Positions 24,757-36,275 of a DNA stretch of 64,000 bases are shown here, piece after piece; position 1 is the first letter of the stretch; each line of letters begins with the position of its first letter. The notes beneath the pieces were generated by a model. That model searched no databases and was not told where the DNA came from. It worked only from the letters and a program-made list of their open reading frames with translations. Position numbers and translations under genes: made by a program. Origin of the DNA: Eutreptiella sp. 'Long Island Sound 2002' (taxonomy: Eukaryota > Euglenozoa > Euglenophyceae > Eutreptiales > Eutreptiaceae); assembly GCA_964036045.1 (NCBI GenBank), contig OZ038379.1, positions 21,368,476-21,432,475 of the forward strand, read 5' to 3'.

Positions 24757-25287
24757 CTATTTGTGACTAGTGTTGTTCAAGGGACCTGGCAAGGATTCCC
24801 CTTGAACTTCATGCGAAATCACGATTGACACGCGCGCACATGCAACCTGAACAATGGCTTTGGATTCACGAAAGGAGAGATGCTGCGGCTCGTGCACCTT
24901 CGTGCCATACATCATGAGGTAGCTGACCACCACTGCAGCGGAGCGTGTGATACCAGCATCACAATGGACCAAGACATTTTTGCCTTGCAGCTGTCTGTTG
25001 TGAATAAACTCACCAACTGACAAGATATCCGGCTGACTGAACAGGCTGATGTACTCATCCGTGCTGTCCTCCAGTGGATACACCAGGTAGTCGGCCTCAG
25101 GGATGCCGTGCTTCTCCAGAACTTCACCCACGTATTGTGGTCGGTTTGGGAGCACTGAGACAATGGCTTGGATTGAAAGGTCATCCAGGATTTCATCTTC
25201 AATCACCCAGTCAATGGAGCCCAGGAACAAGCAGGATTCATCCTCAGCAGCTGTGCTTCCAATGATCTTTGTGTATTTGTGGCCCAT
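24757..25287 (-). CDS. dual-specificity protein phosphatase
   Basis: Single-exon ORF of 176 residues with an in-frame TAG directly before the ATG. The active-site P-loop is VHCDAGITRSAA (residues ~107-118), the HCxxGxxRS signature of cysteine phosphatases, with nucleophile Cys109 and Arg115. The probable general acid is Asp74 in PLEDSTDE. The N-terminal FLGSIDW and IVSVLPN segments are the usual beginning of the DUSP fold. It should remove phosphate from Tyr and Ser/Thr of a protein substrate, or act on another phospho-ligand as some atypical DUSPs do. No MAP-kinase-docking or other extra domain is visible, so it is an atypical DUSP. The last ~20 residues (after VACARV) match the family poorly, so the true C-terminus could lie beyond an unseen intron. 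It is transcribed toward the globin gene, whose ATG lies 229 bp downstream. Confidence 0.88.
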   Translation of the reverse strand: MGHKYTKIIGSTAAEDESCLFLGSIDWVIEDEILDDLSIQAIVSVLPNRPQYVGEVLEKHGIPEADYLVYPLEDSTDEYISLFSQPDILSVGEFIHNRQLQGKNVLVHCDAGITRSAAVVVSYLMMYGTKVHEPQHLSFRESKAIVQVACARVSIVISHEVQGESLPGPLNNTSHK

Positions 25288-26049
25288 CTATCACGGTTCA
25301 CAAAAAAATCAAGACAGTGGTCTCCTTCGGAATCAGGCACAGCAAAAGCAGAACTTTGAAGTTCTTACAAGTGCCACAACCCTAAATGACAAACCGAACA
25401 TTCTCTACCTCTGCAAACATCTCACACACAGTCCTCACGCCCACATGGCCCGACGAGAACCCACCAGACTCGCGACATGATGTAAGCCGTTCGACTGGAC
25501 TACACATTCAAGCAGGAACAGCAGCATCTGCCACAAAGCACAGGAACCCACTTGATCAGACCATGTATGCACACTTTTGTCATGTTCAAGGATAATCCGA
25601 CATGGACTTTGCACAGTGTACAGCATATACAGTGGACAGTGTGCATCCACTGCATTTGGGCTGTGTCTTGCTTACTGGACCCTGTTTGAGGGGCCAGAGG
25701 TCAGTTATCACTTTGGGCACAGGTTCTCAGCAGTGAAAAATCTCAGTTGTCTCAAAAAATCGTACGGGCAATTGGTTTTTTTGCTGTGTGTTGTGTAATT
25801 CTGAAAGGAAAAAAAAGGCAGAACAGCCTCAAAAAAAATTGTCTTGTGAGATTTTTTTCCGGGAAAAGCGAGTACATTTCTTTTTTTTTTGGAATGATGT
25901 GTCCATTGCAATATGTATGTACACTTGCCGGTTCCGTATGGCACCCCATCATGACCTTGAAGATGGAACACCGAGTCCACAAAGCACAAAGCACTCTGTA
26001 TGGCCACCAACTTGGCCAATATAACAACAAATATGTACCTCAACCTCTC

Positions 26050-28300
26050 AGGCACCCTAGAAGAGGTGGATGCCTGAAGAGAACGTGGCGTTGAACACGG
26101 AACCAAATTGGAGCGGGGATTGTGCTACAAAACGTGCATCTACGACAAGTGGTCGCAGAATGCACGGTTGTAGATCAGGGCATACTTTGTGTCTAACGAC
26201 TTGGGCTTTGTAGGATGGGCATTTGATGCACAATCGTCCCAAAGAGTCTTCGTGACATGCTTGGTCAGGTCGTCGATGAAAATTTGGTCACACTCCAACC
26301 AACCCAGTGTGTACTTTGGATAACCCTTGGGGACCTACAATCACTTCCCACGGATGTTCACATACTGATGTGTCCTCTTTTGTGGTGAGATTAGCCATGG
26401 CATATTGCTCCTTGGCCCTAGAGGCTTTGATTCCCTGCTGAGAGGAGGCATCCTTGCCTTCGAGCGGGTTGGGGCTGGCCTGAACATTCTGGCCTGTCCT
26501 AGGCCTCGAAAAGTGCACCTTGAATTTGGGTTTCGGGTGTCAATGTAGGAAGGGTATGAAGCTCGGTCATATGAGCAAAATCATCACCGGGCCCTTGAAT
26601 GGTCCGCACAAAGCGATCAACATTGACAATGTTCTTTTTGGATTTTTGATCAAATAGCCTCAACCCGAACATTTTCCAAGCATGCACAACGACATGGGCC
26701 AATGTATTTTATGGTTCAGAATTATGTTTCAGTTTGAGAATGAGAGACGTGCTTCTTGAGGTATTTTGCTTGTGCACGCCATGGGATCTTACCCAAGGTG
26801 GTGTAGGTGCAACAGGTGGCAACCTGTCGGAAAAGGTTATGTTCTCGAACACCCATGTGAAGCATTTTCTGCTGAGAGCATCCATCTGAACACCCAATGG
26901 CACTGACCATGGAAGAGCGTGGCCGTGCAAAGAGGCCTGCGCTACACACCACCACTACCGTTGTGCCTCCTACCAATGTTAACACGGCCGCCTTCACATG
27001 GGGGGGGGGGGGGGCTGCAGATGGCGTCACTGGCGCCCTGTCGTGCCTTTGTGCCCCCGCTCTCCTTGTTTGCGGGCTACTAGCTTGCTCCTGACTGCCC
27101 CTACTACTGTCACTACTTGGGGGCAGGCCGCTCAAGTGGTCGTGGGTGACTGCCACTGTTCTACCTCCCTTTTGGTGGTCCAATTGCACTAGAACCCGGC
27201 CATTCTCCTCCCTTGGATAATCCCTTCTGCTCCATTCAGTTCTGCCCTCCGCAACCCTGTGAGCCATACTTTTGTTCCTGGCTGCCACCTATCTTGGGCC
27301 GCCACCTGCTCCCGTTTCTGTTTCACTGTTGCTGCCCTTCGTTGTCTGGTGGCTTGGTCGTGGCTCTTCTGCCACTTTTTGAACTTGTGTACGAGCACCT
27401 GTGGGAGGTTGCACTCACACAATGCTCCCGTGTTTTCATTGATGCACCTATTGTGCACTATGCCCCCACAGAACATTGTTTGGCGTTGCACACGTACTTC
27501 CCGGCGGTCTTCACGTCGTCTCCACGAACTAGGCACTCCACACGTCCTTTTCCCGGCACTGTCCCCAGTGACATGAAGTCCACCTTCCACATGCGGCATG
27601 GCGCACACAACCACACTCCTAATTGTCCTCCATCTCCGCCCGGCGGCGCGCACTACCTGCGATTCCATGTGCCACACCCATTACATGTGTATCGTGGTTC
27701 TGCCCTTGGTGCAACGCACACTTCCGCATCGCATCACCTTGCTTTGCCGTCTTCCCGCGTCATCTCTGGTGTTTGCTGAGTTTGCTATGTCTCTTGCCTG
27801 TGGCCCTCCTCCTGTGCTTCTGCCCACCCATCCTCTATGATAATCTGCGCAAGTGTCCATCCCTCCACAGTCCGGCCTGGGTGTCCTCCATCTTTTCCAG
27901 CAGATTGCGCTTCATCCCTTGGCCCGTCTGTCATGTATCTTGTGGGTACATTTCGTTCCACACTCTTGCCAGAGCTTGGAATAGGCACAGCCCATCTAAT
28001 GGCGTCTCGAAGATCGTCATCGTCTCCGGGAGCTCATCTTCCAACTGCCCTGCGCCCTGTCGCACCACTTTACGCCGGCCTGGTGCCTGGCGCAACTGCG
28101 ATGCCACCCCCGGTGGTAGGATATTCCAAAAATGGGGTTCTCCACTTGCTGTCTCACCCCCCCCCCCTTAGTGTGATAGGCTTGGACCCCCCCCCCCGAC
28201 CCTGAGCGACTGCCAACTGCAACTGCACCTGGATCTTCATCCGCTCTCGCACTTGCTTCACATCCACCGTTGCATTCAGCCAGCAGGACTAAAACCGCCA
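26050..28300 (-). pseudogene. decayed minus-strand coding region with OTU-protease-like and ELNG motifs (probable mobile element)
   Basis: Several protein-like minus-strand frames follow each other, each broken by frameshifts. 28290-27938: a helical segment (VDVKQVRERMKIQVQLQLAV), a G11 tract that breaks the frame, then a stretch ending in ETPLDGLCLFQALARVWNEM, where D-G-x-C-L-F is the catalytic signature of OTU cysteine proteases. 27560-27190: a Cys-rich run, basic helix, and PGTKVWLTGLRRAELNG; a one-base shift continues as REENGRVLVQLD. 26702-26288: HVVVHAWKMFGLRLFDQKSK and VDRFVRTIQGPGDDFAH, then further broken frames. OTU domains occur in some mobile elements and viruses. The element class is not identified. 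Confidence 0.45.
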
Positions 28301-31300
28301 TAGAATGAATGAATGTAATTCACAAATGCTTCTTTGCCAGCGGTGCATTTTGCCCTTGACACTTGTTTCCCCTGCCTGGCAGCCAGCGTCCCATCCTTGG
28401 TCATCGTCGGATTGTGCTCCTGCAAGTGCTGTTCGTTAGTTAGTGGTGTTTATGCATAACGCATAGTATGACGCATGGCTCCTCTTGGGAATTACGTGTG
28501 GTGCAACGCCAGCAACCATAACAACCGTTGGAAGCCGTTGCAATCCATGATGCATCGGTCAGTTCAATACCAGTGAGTTCCGCCCGCCCTCATGCCGTGG
28601 TGGCGTTTGACGGCCTGATGTTTTGTTTATCACTGTTCCTTCTTTTGTTGTTCTTTGAAAGGCCATCTGCAAAATAGGATGCCACGGCGTTGTTGTAGAC
28701 CAACCATGCACAAATGTGAAAGGCGACCCTGCGTGTTGTTCTTTCGCACTTCAACTGAAATGCATGCATGGTGAGCCTTGCCCTCGGTGTAGCGTCCTTG
28801 GTAGTAGACACAACTTGCAACGGTTAAATTGGCTATCCAACACGATTGCATTATTCAGGAGTTGTGTCCAGGCACATTCTGCGGACGCTTGCAGCCGCAA
28901 CCCTCCACTGACCTTCCGCTATTGCAGACAACGCAGACCGGGCCTTGGCACAGGCAACACAAACACAGTCCTCTCACGCCTCGTACAATCCTGCCCACTA
29001 CCAGCAACACCAGCAGCAGCACAGTGTTGCAGCACGGTACGCATTATTGTGCCCAGCAGGATTACAATGACCACGTGTACTCCGCGTACTACAATTGTAT
29101 GGTGCACCTTCTGATTAGGGCGAAGCATTCTATTCAGGTCAGGCCTAGTCAGGATGGGTTACAGTAGCGAGTGTCAGCTGCAAGGTTGAGGTTCCGCCGG
29201 GTGCGGACATGGAGGTTTCTGAGGTGTAGTAGACCACAAACCCCCGCAGAACCACTCCAAAAAGAAAGCCCTGGCCTTGGATTAGATAAGATGCAAAAAA
29301 ACGCGGCCCTTGACAGAGGGCGGTCCTCTAAGAGCCCGACTACGACAAAACCCAACCATTTAGGCTGGTATCGGTCACCCTTCACCCTCACATCTTCTCG
29401 ACAATGGCTCTGTGCTCTGAAACATACCAGGCTCAACGCCATTGGATCATTCATTGACTTGCCCACCACACCAGAGTATTGCTATGGTGGAGGGCCTGTC
29501 TCTCCTCCAAGGCATCCAATAAAGCCTGGCCACTTTCGGATGGATGTGCTGCAAACTGTAAACCCTCCAACCACCTTCACAGCCGCTTGTAAATGCCCCA
29601 GCCACGCCTGCAACTGCCACAACCGTTGTTTTTCGCCACTCCACACCTTTGGTGACTGCAACCACCAACCAGTCCAACCCAGCTAGACTAACCCAGAGGC
29701 AACAAGAATTGTCCAACAGGTTTAGTGTGCCTCAACCTGCTTCTGACCCCGTCCAACAGGCTCGAAGCCCCGAACCTCGGGTGGCCCCACCTTTGGTTGC
29801 GCACCTTGTTTCACGGGGCGCAAATCAGACCAGGCGCGCGCGTCGTCGGCGGCGCCACCCCCCCCCCCCCATACACTTCATTCGGACCAACCCTCCCTCC
29901 CCCAGTGCGCCTTGGTAGCTCCAACCCCTCCCTCGTGTGCCAAACCCATCAAAATTGCGCAACCCCCCCCTGTGTAACATTCCATCGGGTTGCTGGTTCT
30001 CAACGGGGCCTGGACAGTCACCTGTTCTTCCCTTCGCATGCTGTGTCGGGTCGCTGTGTTCTGATGGCCGCTGCGGCCTGTGTTGTGTCGTTTCCGTTAG
30101 CGTTAGCGGAGCCCAGTAATTGGCATACTGGGGTTGTGCTGGTTGTTGCGGGGGTTGTTTTACAGTCTTTGCTGCCCACTCCCCTCCACGTTCCCTGTGT
30201 GTCTTCCTCGCTCGCTTCGCTGGCGCAATAGACATGCCCCATGCGCACGGATAAACAACGTTAGCGTGCCGTTTTGGGGGGAGGAGGGCCTTCAGCCCCC
30301 TTCCGAAATAATGTCACGTTGCGCCTACAACATGCCAACGGTGTCTACAATTAGCAGAGCGCATCTTGAGGATTGGGGCAGCAGTGTCTACAGACTACAC
30401 ACTGCCATGCCCACGTGCCAAACCACCCCCTTGCACCTCTGTAGCGCCACCACCCCCCTCTTGCGCGGCTCGGTAGCGCCATTCCCGCCCCCTGCACCTT
30501 GGTAGTGCCACCCCCCCCTTCCCCACCCTCGTGCGCCTCGTTGGCCACCCCCCCCCCGCCGCCGCTGTGCGCCTCATGAAACGAGGCGCGCAGATCCGGC
30601 GGAAGTATGCACCTTTGAGCCTCTTTGTGTTCCAGCAAGAGCCCGCATAACCTGCGTGCTACGTCCGGGTGAGGGACAGCAAGGCCTCAGCCCTGTTAAG
30701 CCCCCCCACCCCTTTCTGCTCTGCCAACGACTGTACCACCTCCATCATCTCCACTGCCTCCCGAAGTGCGTGTGTAATAACGCCCCCAGTCCATCCGATG
30801 GCTGAATCCATGAAATCAATCAAGATCACAGACCCGGCGGATGGCTGAGTTAGGCCCCCAGTTGTGGCACAGCAGTAAATCCGGTTTTCATGCCTGTTGT
30901 TGCGCAACTATTTGAGGGCATGACAAGCGGTCCTAAAAAAATGGCCCTCTGCGCACACTTCAACACAAGAGATAAGAAGGTTCGGGGCGAGCAATGCCCT
31001 CGGCAATGTTGAAGAGTCGCGTCACCCCGACTCTACAGAGGAACTGTACGATTCCGGGGAGGTAGCCTCGTTGCTCCAGCACCTGTGCCGGGTCATGGAC
31101 CAGCGTGACGAAGGGCACTTTCAGAGTTTGTGCCTGAGCTGTTGTTGCAGTCTTGTGGCGTTTGCGAGAAATGATTCACGTGCGGCTCAGGAGCACCAAA
31201 AAAACTGCCCTCGACACCTCCAGCTCATGAGCCAGTGCAAACCCAGACCTTGTTACGTCACCCCTGCGGCAGTGTCCTGCGCCCCAGCACTGCGCGTCTG

Positions 31301-31310
31301 CCCTCGTGCA
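28300..31310. other. probable old mobile-element sequence, no intact gene
   Basis: Short protein-like frames on minus (28851-28590; 29469-29149; 30907-30659) and plus (about 30990-31200, GNVEESRHPDSTEELYDSGE) without recognised domains. They may extend the decayed element at 26.0-28.3 kb. Confidence 0.4.
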
Positions 31311-31312
31311 CG

Positions 31313-31455
31313 GTGAGACAGACAGGCAGGCAGGCAGGCAGGCAGAGAGATGGGCAGATAGGCAAGCATCCGGGCGGACGCACTGACAGATAGACAGACA
31401 GACTGACAGACGGACAGACGGACAGACGGATGGACGGGCGCAGGGACAGACAGAT
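31313..31455 (+). repeat. (CAGG/CAGA)n imperfect tetranucleotide tract
   Basis: Blocks of GCAG, GACA and GGAC repeats over about 140 bp. The Cys/Ser/Leu-rich antisense ORFs here are repeat products. Confidence 0.95.
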
Positions 31456-32069
31456 GTCCAAGAAAGAACAATGAGAACAAAGAAGGTGGACACATGATTT
31501 GACACGACCTCCGCGGCGTGCGGGTGCAGGATTTGGGGGGCGGCTCATCCCTCCAGAACACACCCGGCCTCCCACAAGCCCCCCATCCTGGACCCCGACA
31601 TGGGCCCGCATAACAGGGTTGCTGCACCAAATGAACGAATACGTTTTCTTGTATACCCTTCAGTGCATTTCACACCGCTGTTTCGCTCCAGTGTCTCCGG
31701 TCACTCTTGTGCTCCGGTGGTCTGGGTGGGGTTGGTTTCACCAAACGGCACGATGCCACTGTTTCGGGTGTGTGTTCTTTCAATGAGCAATAAAACCCGC
31801 GTGGGCGCCCACCGTGGCCTCTCTCACATGCCTTCAACAAGGCACAAATGCAGGGATTCCATTTTAGTGACATCGGTCAAAGGCCCTCTAAACGAGCCAC
31901 CACAGCGCACCTTACGAGCCCTGAGAACATGGACACCTTCATGGACCATCCGCCGACCACACCGCCACACATCATAATGATTGTTTGGTACCCAGCCTGT
32001 GTTGGTGCTCCTCTAGAGGGCTACCTGGTAGGCAGGCCACTTCCCTTGCTTCACTTGCACTGCCGAGTG

Positions 32070-35000
32070 TCACAGACTCTGAAGCCATTTCATAGCCCGG
32101 CGGCGCAGGGCTGGGTCCTCGATGTCCAGTAGCGCAGCGCTGACAAAGGAGTTGACATAGAGCTTTGTTGCTGTCTCTCTGCCGAGGCCGCGGGCCTGCA
32201 AATAGAACATAGCCTCAGGCGCCGGACCACCGGTAGTGGCGCCATGTGACGCCTTCACATCCTCGTTGAAAATCTCCATCTGCGGGCGCGTGTTAACCAC
32301 GGCAGAGTCGTGCAGCATCAAATTCTGCGACAACTGTGCGCTGTCCGAGCCTTCGGCATTGGGCTCGATCCGGACCACCCCGGCAAAGTCATACTTGGAG
32401 TCCTGCAGAGCGGGCAAACAGTCATAAAAGGCAGCCTGTTGATGGGGAACGGAGCGCGTTCAGAGAGGGCACAAAACTTTGGTGTACCTCGTTTTCCCCC
32501 TGTACCCCCCCCACACACGGTAAGGACGGGGGGGGGGGGGTGACCTAATTAAAAAACAGACAAATGCAAACCAGAGGTAATGCACTCCACAGTCAGGCAT
32601 AAGTGCATCTTTATTCTCTATGCCAAACCTGGTTAAACCTCAAGACGGTAACGACGGGGGGGGGGCGTTGGAACAGGCGGGACATCGAAGAATAGGTGGG
32701 TTATCAGATAATATGCTTCTTTCTGTGCGTGACGGAGCACAGTGAACTGCACCAATGTCCGCAGGAGGCAGAGGGGCATGGGTATTCACACTCTCCCCGT
32801 GAACAACACAGAATGTATCAGCACCTCCAACACCAGGAAAAGAGATCAATTGGCGGCCCTAACCCTGCACGCCATGTTGATGGAGCAGGAATGGTGGTTT
32901 GGTGCTCTGCCGCTTCCGGCAGCGCCAGCCGAAGTGCGCACATCTGGAAATCCCAAACGGCACAATTCCCTTTACGGCAACCTCCCCCTATGTATGGTAT
33001 AAAAGAACTGCACAATACCCCCCCACCCGCCTTCCGCGTTCGGGTTTTCGGGGAGGAAATTGTGTATATTGTTTGCCCCCAGACGGTGGGGAAATGTGGT
33101 CCGATACTTGTCCCTCTGCTCACAACTGCTTCTGCCCCCGTAGCGTCCACCTTCACATTTTATCAATCCGAGACAGTGAAGATTTGGAGGGCTCTTCACC
33201 ACCGATGTGGGGATCGTAACACAGGGCCAGGGGGTTCCAGATCACCAAGTGTTGTGCATCAGTGGGGAGCAGCATTTCCAGGAATTCTGCCTTTGACTAA
33301 AAGCCAGGGTGCCTTGGCACGGGGTTTCGGGGTGTGTCTGGTTTCTTGCTGTTAGACATATCGCCGGCCGCTCCTGTGGCGCTTCTACTGCACGGGGGCC
33401 AAATTGGCGTTGCCGAAATTTTTTGGGGGGGCAGTTGATCCTTCCTGACAGTGGAGGAGGCGTGTCCGTGACTGCTTGCGCGGAGAGGGTGCAACCACCA
33501 TTTTCCAGAAGGTGGAAGAATGGTGTCCTCAACTGCTTGCATGAGTGCTGAGGATTGCAAACGGCACATGTCTGTCAGAGACATGTCTACCGCCACAAGT
33601 CATGCAGGGCCAGGGCCAGAAATCAATGGAGACTAGGATCTACCACGTGCACGAGGAGGGACAAAAGAACATACACAACATAGCAGGGCATGTTGTGCTG
33701 TTCCTACCAAAACAATGAAAAAACAGCTGCCCACATTTGTACAGCTGCCTCCGGAAACCCCCCATTTTGTGGTGAGGCTGTGCTGTCCCCGATTGATTGA
33801 CGTTGGGTAATGGGGAAGGTGATGCTGGGACATGCAGGGGGGCGACCCCCTGTGTGACATTCCGTCTGGTTGTTGCTCCTGGCGACCCCCCCCCCCCGCC
33901 TTTATGCCCCGATGAAATTCACCCCATGATTTGGCCCACTGGTCGAAGCATCCTCTCCTGTGCTGGCCAGGCCACAAAGCGGCATCCAGAGGCCGACGCA
34001 GCCCCATATCAACTACACCAGTACGCACAAACCTTTGCAGCCACGGACTGGAACACTTGTTTGCAAGTAGTCCGAGGCTGGTTGTGAGACACACGCACTC
34101 CAATTCGGTTCTTGTGCGCGTCCGCCAAAAGAAGACTGACCCCCTTGACATCAACGTCGGCACCTTCCCCATTTAGACTGAAATCGAGGTCTTGCGAACA
34201 ATTGTGTCTGGCCAACACAAACATACGCGCAAAACAAATGCACAACACCTCCTCCTCCTAAACCTGCAAATACACTCCTACACAGCCCCTCCTTGCACGT
34301 AGACACGTCCCCTGACCCTGGGGCTGCGCCCAAACAAGCCTAAACCGAACCGGTGGGTATCATGGAGCACAGCAAGGGACGGATAGGGGTCCCGGCTGGA
34401 AGAATGTACTTTTCGCTTTTCGGGCCCAGACTTAGCTCTGCTGTATCCCACATCCGCTGTCTCATGCGCCCGGCCTCTACATCCAGCATTAGGTTCTCGG
34501 TGTGCCATGAGCGAAAGACTCACAGCCAAAGTAGACGCCCCCGGCTGGGACCTTGATTGGGAAGTAGCTGCACAAAATGATCAAAGACGACCCATATGGT
34601 CACCAAAATTCCGCTCTTCATTCCGTGAGTTTCACACGCGTATGTGCCATTACGGACCAACAGACTTGCAGTAGGACTTCCCCGGGACTTCCCACGTGAG
34701 TGATGACCAACGAACCCTCCTCGCAGTCTCTTTCAATGCCAAACTCTATTCTCTGTGTGTGGTAGGCGGTCCGCAAATCACTGATCCGCGGGGGTCCCCC
34801 CCCAAAAAATGATCCGCGGATCACGGATCACCTACCCCACAACCCCCCCCCCCCACCCCCACTGCCTAGCAAAATGACCCGCAGTTTTTCTGGACCACCC
34901 ATCCGGACACGTGGACAATCGTGGGGGCTAACAAAGACACTCCTCAAGAACCCAGGGTTGCAAAGTGCACACACATAGCACAAACTAATACAATATTATC

Positions 35001-36275
35001 AAAAATTGCGTACACAAAAGGCATGTGGAAGAAACAAAAGGTTTTACAAATTTACCTGCTCTTGTGCGCTTGTGGATTAATTTTATGTGCCTTGCCTAAC
35101 CTTTGAACCATTTTCCTTTTTCCTTTCCTTTTTTGGGGGGGGGGAAGTTAAATTTTTGGATCTTCTTTTTTAAGATGAATTTTAAGATAAACTTTTGGAT
35201 CATTTTTTTTAAAGATGAATTGGTGAATCATTTCTTTGCTATGTACTTGCATGCTACACTTGGTGTTGGATCATATTTTCTAAAGATGAATTGGTGGATC
35301 GACGCGTGGTTGGAAGTATAGTGAGCAAAATGGTCCAAGAATGATCCGTGGATCACTTTTGGATCACCACCCTCGAGCCCCCCCCCCCCCCCCCTCCCCA
35401 CTGCCTAGTGTTTGGATCAAAAATGATCCGGATCACCTACCGCATAACCCCCCCCCCCCCTTTTGCCTGTCGCACTATCATGTTGAATCCATTCCGTGCC
35501 CTTGGGCCGAAGATTTTACCGTCAACAGGGGACGAATTTTACCGTTGCGAAATTTGAGGGATTGATTGCAGCACGTGAGATGTGAAGAATGATGGAGAAT
35601 GTGACGGACATGTGACGGTAAGACAAAGTAGGATTGGTCATAACAAGAGAATAGAAAGAGTGGGCACAAGCAACACAAATGGCGTGTGCATAGCTTCGGT
35701 ATTTCCGCGAGATGCGGCGGCGAGATAGTCCTCAGGTGAACCCACCCGCTGGTACTTTGGTGTGGTGCCCATTGTGGACGGACCGTGAACTTCTCAGCTC
35801 TCGGGGCCCATTTTCTCCACGGTACTCGAGAAGCCACAATAACGAAGTACACGTACCTCATCACCTCAAACCTCGTCAATTCACCGATCCACCCCTCCCA
35901 CATTTGTCCTACAACGGAACGTGGCCAGAACCTACCCACCCACCGTGTACCCTTGGCAATCCAGACACCTACTTCCACAAGTAAGAGTGACCACTCGCAA
36001 CTTTGCGTCGGCAAAGAGTCGCGCGTGGACAGAGTTGTGGAAGTCTTGGCAATGTTGAGCCGACATGATCATCATCAAGTTGAGCTGTGCATTTGCATGT
36101 AGAACAAGGTCCAACCGTGGGATGCGGGGTAATTGCTCCTCCGTCACAATGATGGTGGCGTGACTACCGGATCCCACGTCCACATGAATAGGTTGGTTGG
36201 TAGCAGATGCTCTAGCCAACGTGAGAACATTTGGGGCCGTACTATTCGCCGGGATGGCCAATGTCACCGCCTCCC
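32070..36275 (-). CDS. SufD-like Fe-S cluster assembly protein, C-terminal three exons (5' part not found)
   Basis: Exons on the minus strand: 36275-35973, 34190-34033 and 32402-32070, giving about 263 residues ending in KWLQSL and a stop. Borders seen: acceptor TTGCTAG, donor A|GTAGGT, acceptor CGCAAG, donor AAAG|GTTTGT, acceptor CTCTGCAG; phases agree. Exon a holds the SufB/SufD beta-helix start (IPANST, ATIIVTEE, LHANAQLNL, ADAKLRVVTL). Exon b continues with LNGEGADVDVKG and VSHNQPRT. Exon c carries the family signature: DFAGVVRIE, AQLSQNLMLH, TRPQMEI, then DVKASHGATTG and FYLQARGL. SufD works with SufB and SufC in the SUF scaffold complex, the plastid Fe-S assembly route. The exon c start is fixed by the splice acceptor, not by the in-frame ATG 15 bp upstream. 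About 150-200 N-terminal residues, and any transit peptide, should lie in exons upstream of 36275 that I could not find. SufB instead of SufD is possible. Confidence 0.82.
34780..35460. repeat. AT-rich insert between GATCCG-rich, C-run boundaries
   Basis: GATCCGCGGATCACGGATCA plus CACCTACCCCACAACCCC (34810-34860) is echoed by GATCCGGATCACCTACCGCA plus a C-run (35425-35460). Between them lies AT-rich DNA in which TTTTGGATC...TTTAAAGATGAATT repeats about three times (35150-35300). This may be an insertion, but the ends are unclear. No gene. Confidence 0.5.

Noticed and set aside
24521-24757. 78-codon Ala-rich minus ORF between phosphatase and globin
   Set aside because: It is the translation of the CAG-like repeat; no independent evidence.
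31176-31630. Cys/Ser/Leu-rich minus ORFs of 109-125 codons
   Set aside because: Translation of the CAGG/CAGA tetranucleotide tract.
32696-33355. 219-codon plus-strand ORF
   Set aside because: It lies within the SufD-like intron, has poor protein composition, no splice or family support, and the antisense frames are equally open.
34361-34530. Minus frames LMLDVEAGRMRQRMWDTAEL and PIKVPAGGVYFG as a further SufD exon
   Set aside because: They are in different frames, do not match SufB/SufD order, and fall between two exons that already join in phase through another splice; probably element debris.
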